A stretch of DNA of 23,087 nucleotides from assembly GCA_900549105.1 (NCBI GenBank), contig URND01000036.1, positions 1 to 23,087 on the forward strand, written 5' to 3'. This stretch comes from an uncultured Eubacteriales bacterium. Its GTDB lineage: Bacteria > Bacillota > Clostridia > Lachnospirales > Lachnospiraceae. The position numbers and the translations under genes are program-made. Below, piece after piece: positions 22,964-23,087 of this stretch (within the stretch, counting starts at the first letter, position 1; each line of letters starts with the position of its first letter). A model generated the notes under the pieces. The model saw nothing but the letters and a program-made list of their open reading frames with translations, did no database searches and was not told the origin of the DNA.

Positions 22964-23087
22964 ATGATACAATTAGGTGAAAAGCAAATATTAAAGGTAG
23001 TGCAGGTAAAGGATTTTGGAGTATATGTCGGTGATGAACAGGAATCGGTTCTTCTTCCGAGAAAATATGTTCCGGCGGGAACCAGTG
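22964..23087 (+). CDS. cvfB: CvfB-like S1 RNA-binding protein, N-terminus (partial)
   Basis: The first 41 codons run off the window. The sequence M-I-Q-L-G-E-K-Q-I-L-K-V, then F-G-V-Y-V-G and V-L-L-P-R-K-Y-V-P, matches the first S1-like domain of CvfB/YitL proteins, which bind RNA and affect virulence or growth regulation in firmicutes. AGGAG seven bases before the ATG supports the start. It is tightly linked to the thioesterase gene. Confidence 0.85.
   Translation, partial: MIQLGEKQILKVVQVKDFGVYVGDEQESVLLPRKYVPAGTS

Noticed and set aside
1..23087. CRISPR array or rRNA genes
   Set aside because: No regularly spaced direct repeats with variable spacers and no rRNA-like segment were seen.

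Overview
The window looks like chromosomal DNA of a Gram-positive, low-to-moderate GC Clostridia member, most likely Lachnospiraceae. The evidence is strong AGGAGG-type ribosome binding sites, sigma-A promoters with extended -10 boxes, a tRNA gene without encoded CCA, and a familiar firmicute block of regulator, ftsE, ftsX, PcsB-like M23 hydrolase, S41 protease and uvrB. The organism call is inference; no rRNA or species marker is present.

Layout. (1) 1-2904: the end of a ThiM-like kinase, a MATE exporter and an AGCS sodium:alanine/glycine symporter, all rightward and closely spaced. (2) 2912-3845: a self-contained TipA-type MerR regulator with a 19-bp-spacer promoter and an internal ribosome binding site. 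(3) 3881-5161: an AT-rich gene (winged HTH, GHKL ATPase, STAS-like domain) bracketed by two copies of the same bidirectional terminator exactly 1,200 bp apart; this looks like an inserted accessory module between two convergent genes. (4) 5167-6117: a leftward D-2-hydroxyacid dehydrogenase. (5) 6209-11909: a MarR-controlled operon encoding a MarR regulator with a Cys cluster, both halves of a heterodimeric ABC exporter, and a membrane protein whose layout matches a divergent pentameric ligand-gated ion channel (Cys-loop receptor fold). (6) 11920-11980: GC-rich 25-bp repeats between convergent genes. (7) 11981-12712: a leftward SDR reductase resembling the EF-P 5-aminopentanone reductase group. 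(8) 13011-16998: a CdaR/PucR-type regulator, ftsE, ftsX and a coiled-coil M23 endopeptidase, ended by a terminator. These form a cell-division peptidoglycan hydrolysis module. (9) 17168-18343: an S41 C-terminal processing protease with its own promoter and terminator. (10) 18491-21951: an uncharacterised three-part protein with a nucleotide-sugar/TIR-like N-terminus and two PD-(D/E)XK-like nuclease regions, co-transcribed with uvrB. (11) 22046-23087: tRNA-Gln(CUG) with promoter and terminator, an acyl-ACP thioesterase and the start of a CvfB-like S1 protein.

The most notable candidates are the terminator-bracketed GHKL/STAS module, the channel-like protein in an ABC exporter operon, the double-nuclease protein next to uvrB, and the TipAS-style internal start. 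No gene-free stretch exceeds 300 bases; the longest is the AT-rich divergent region 12713-13010, which holds promoters and one palindrome.
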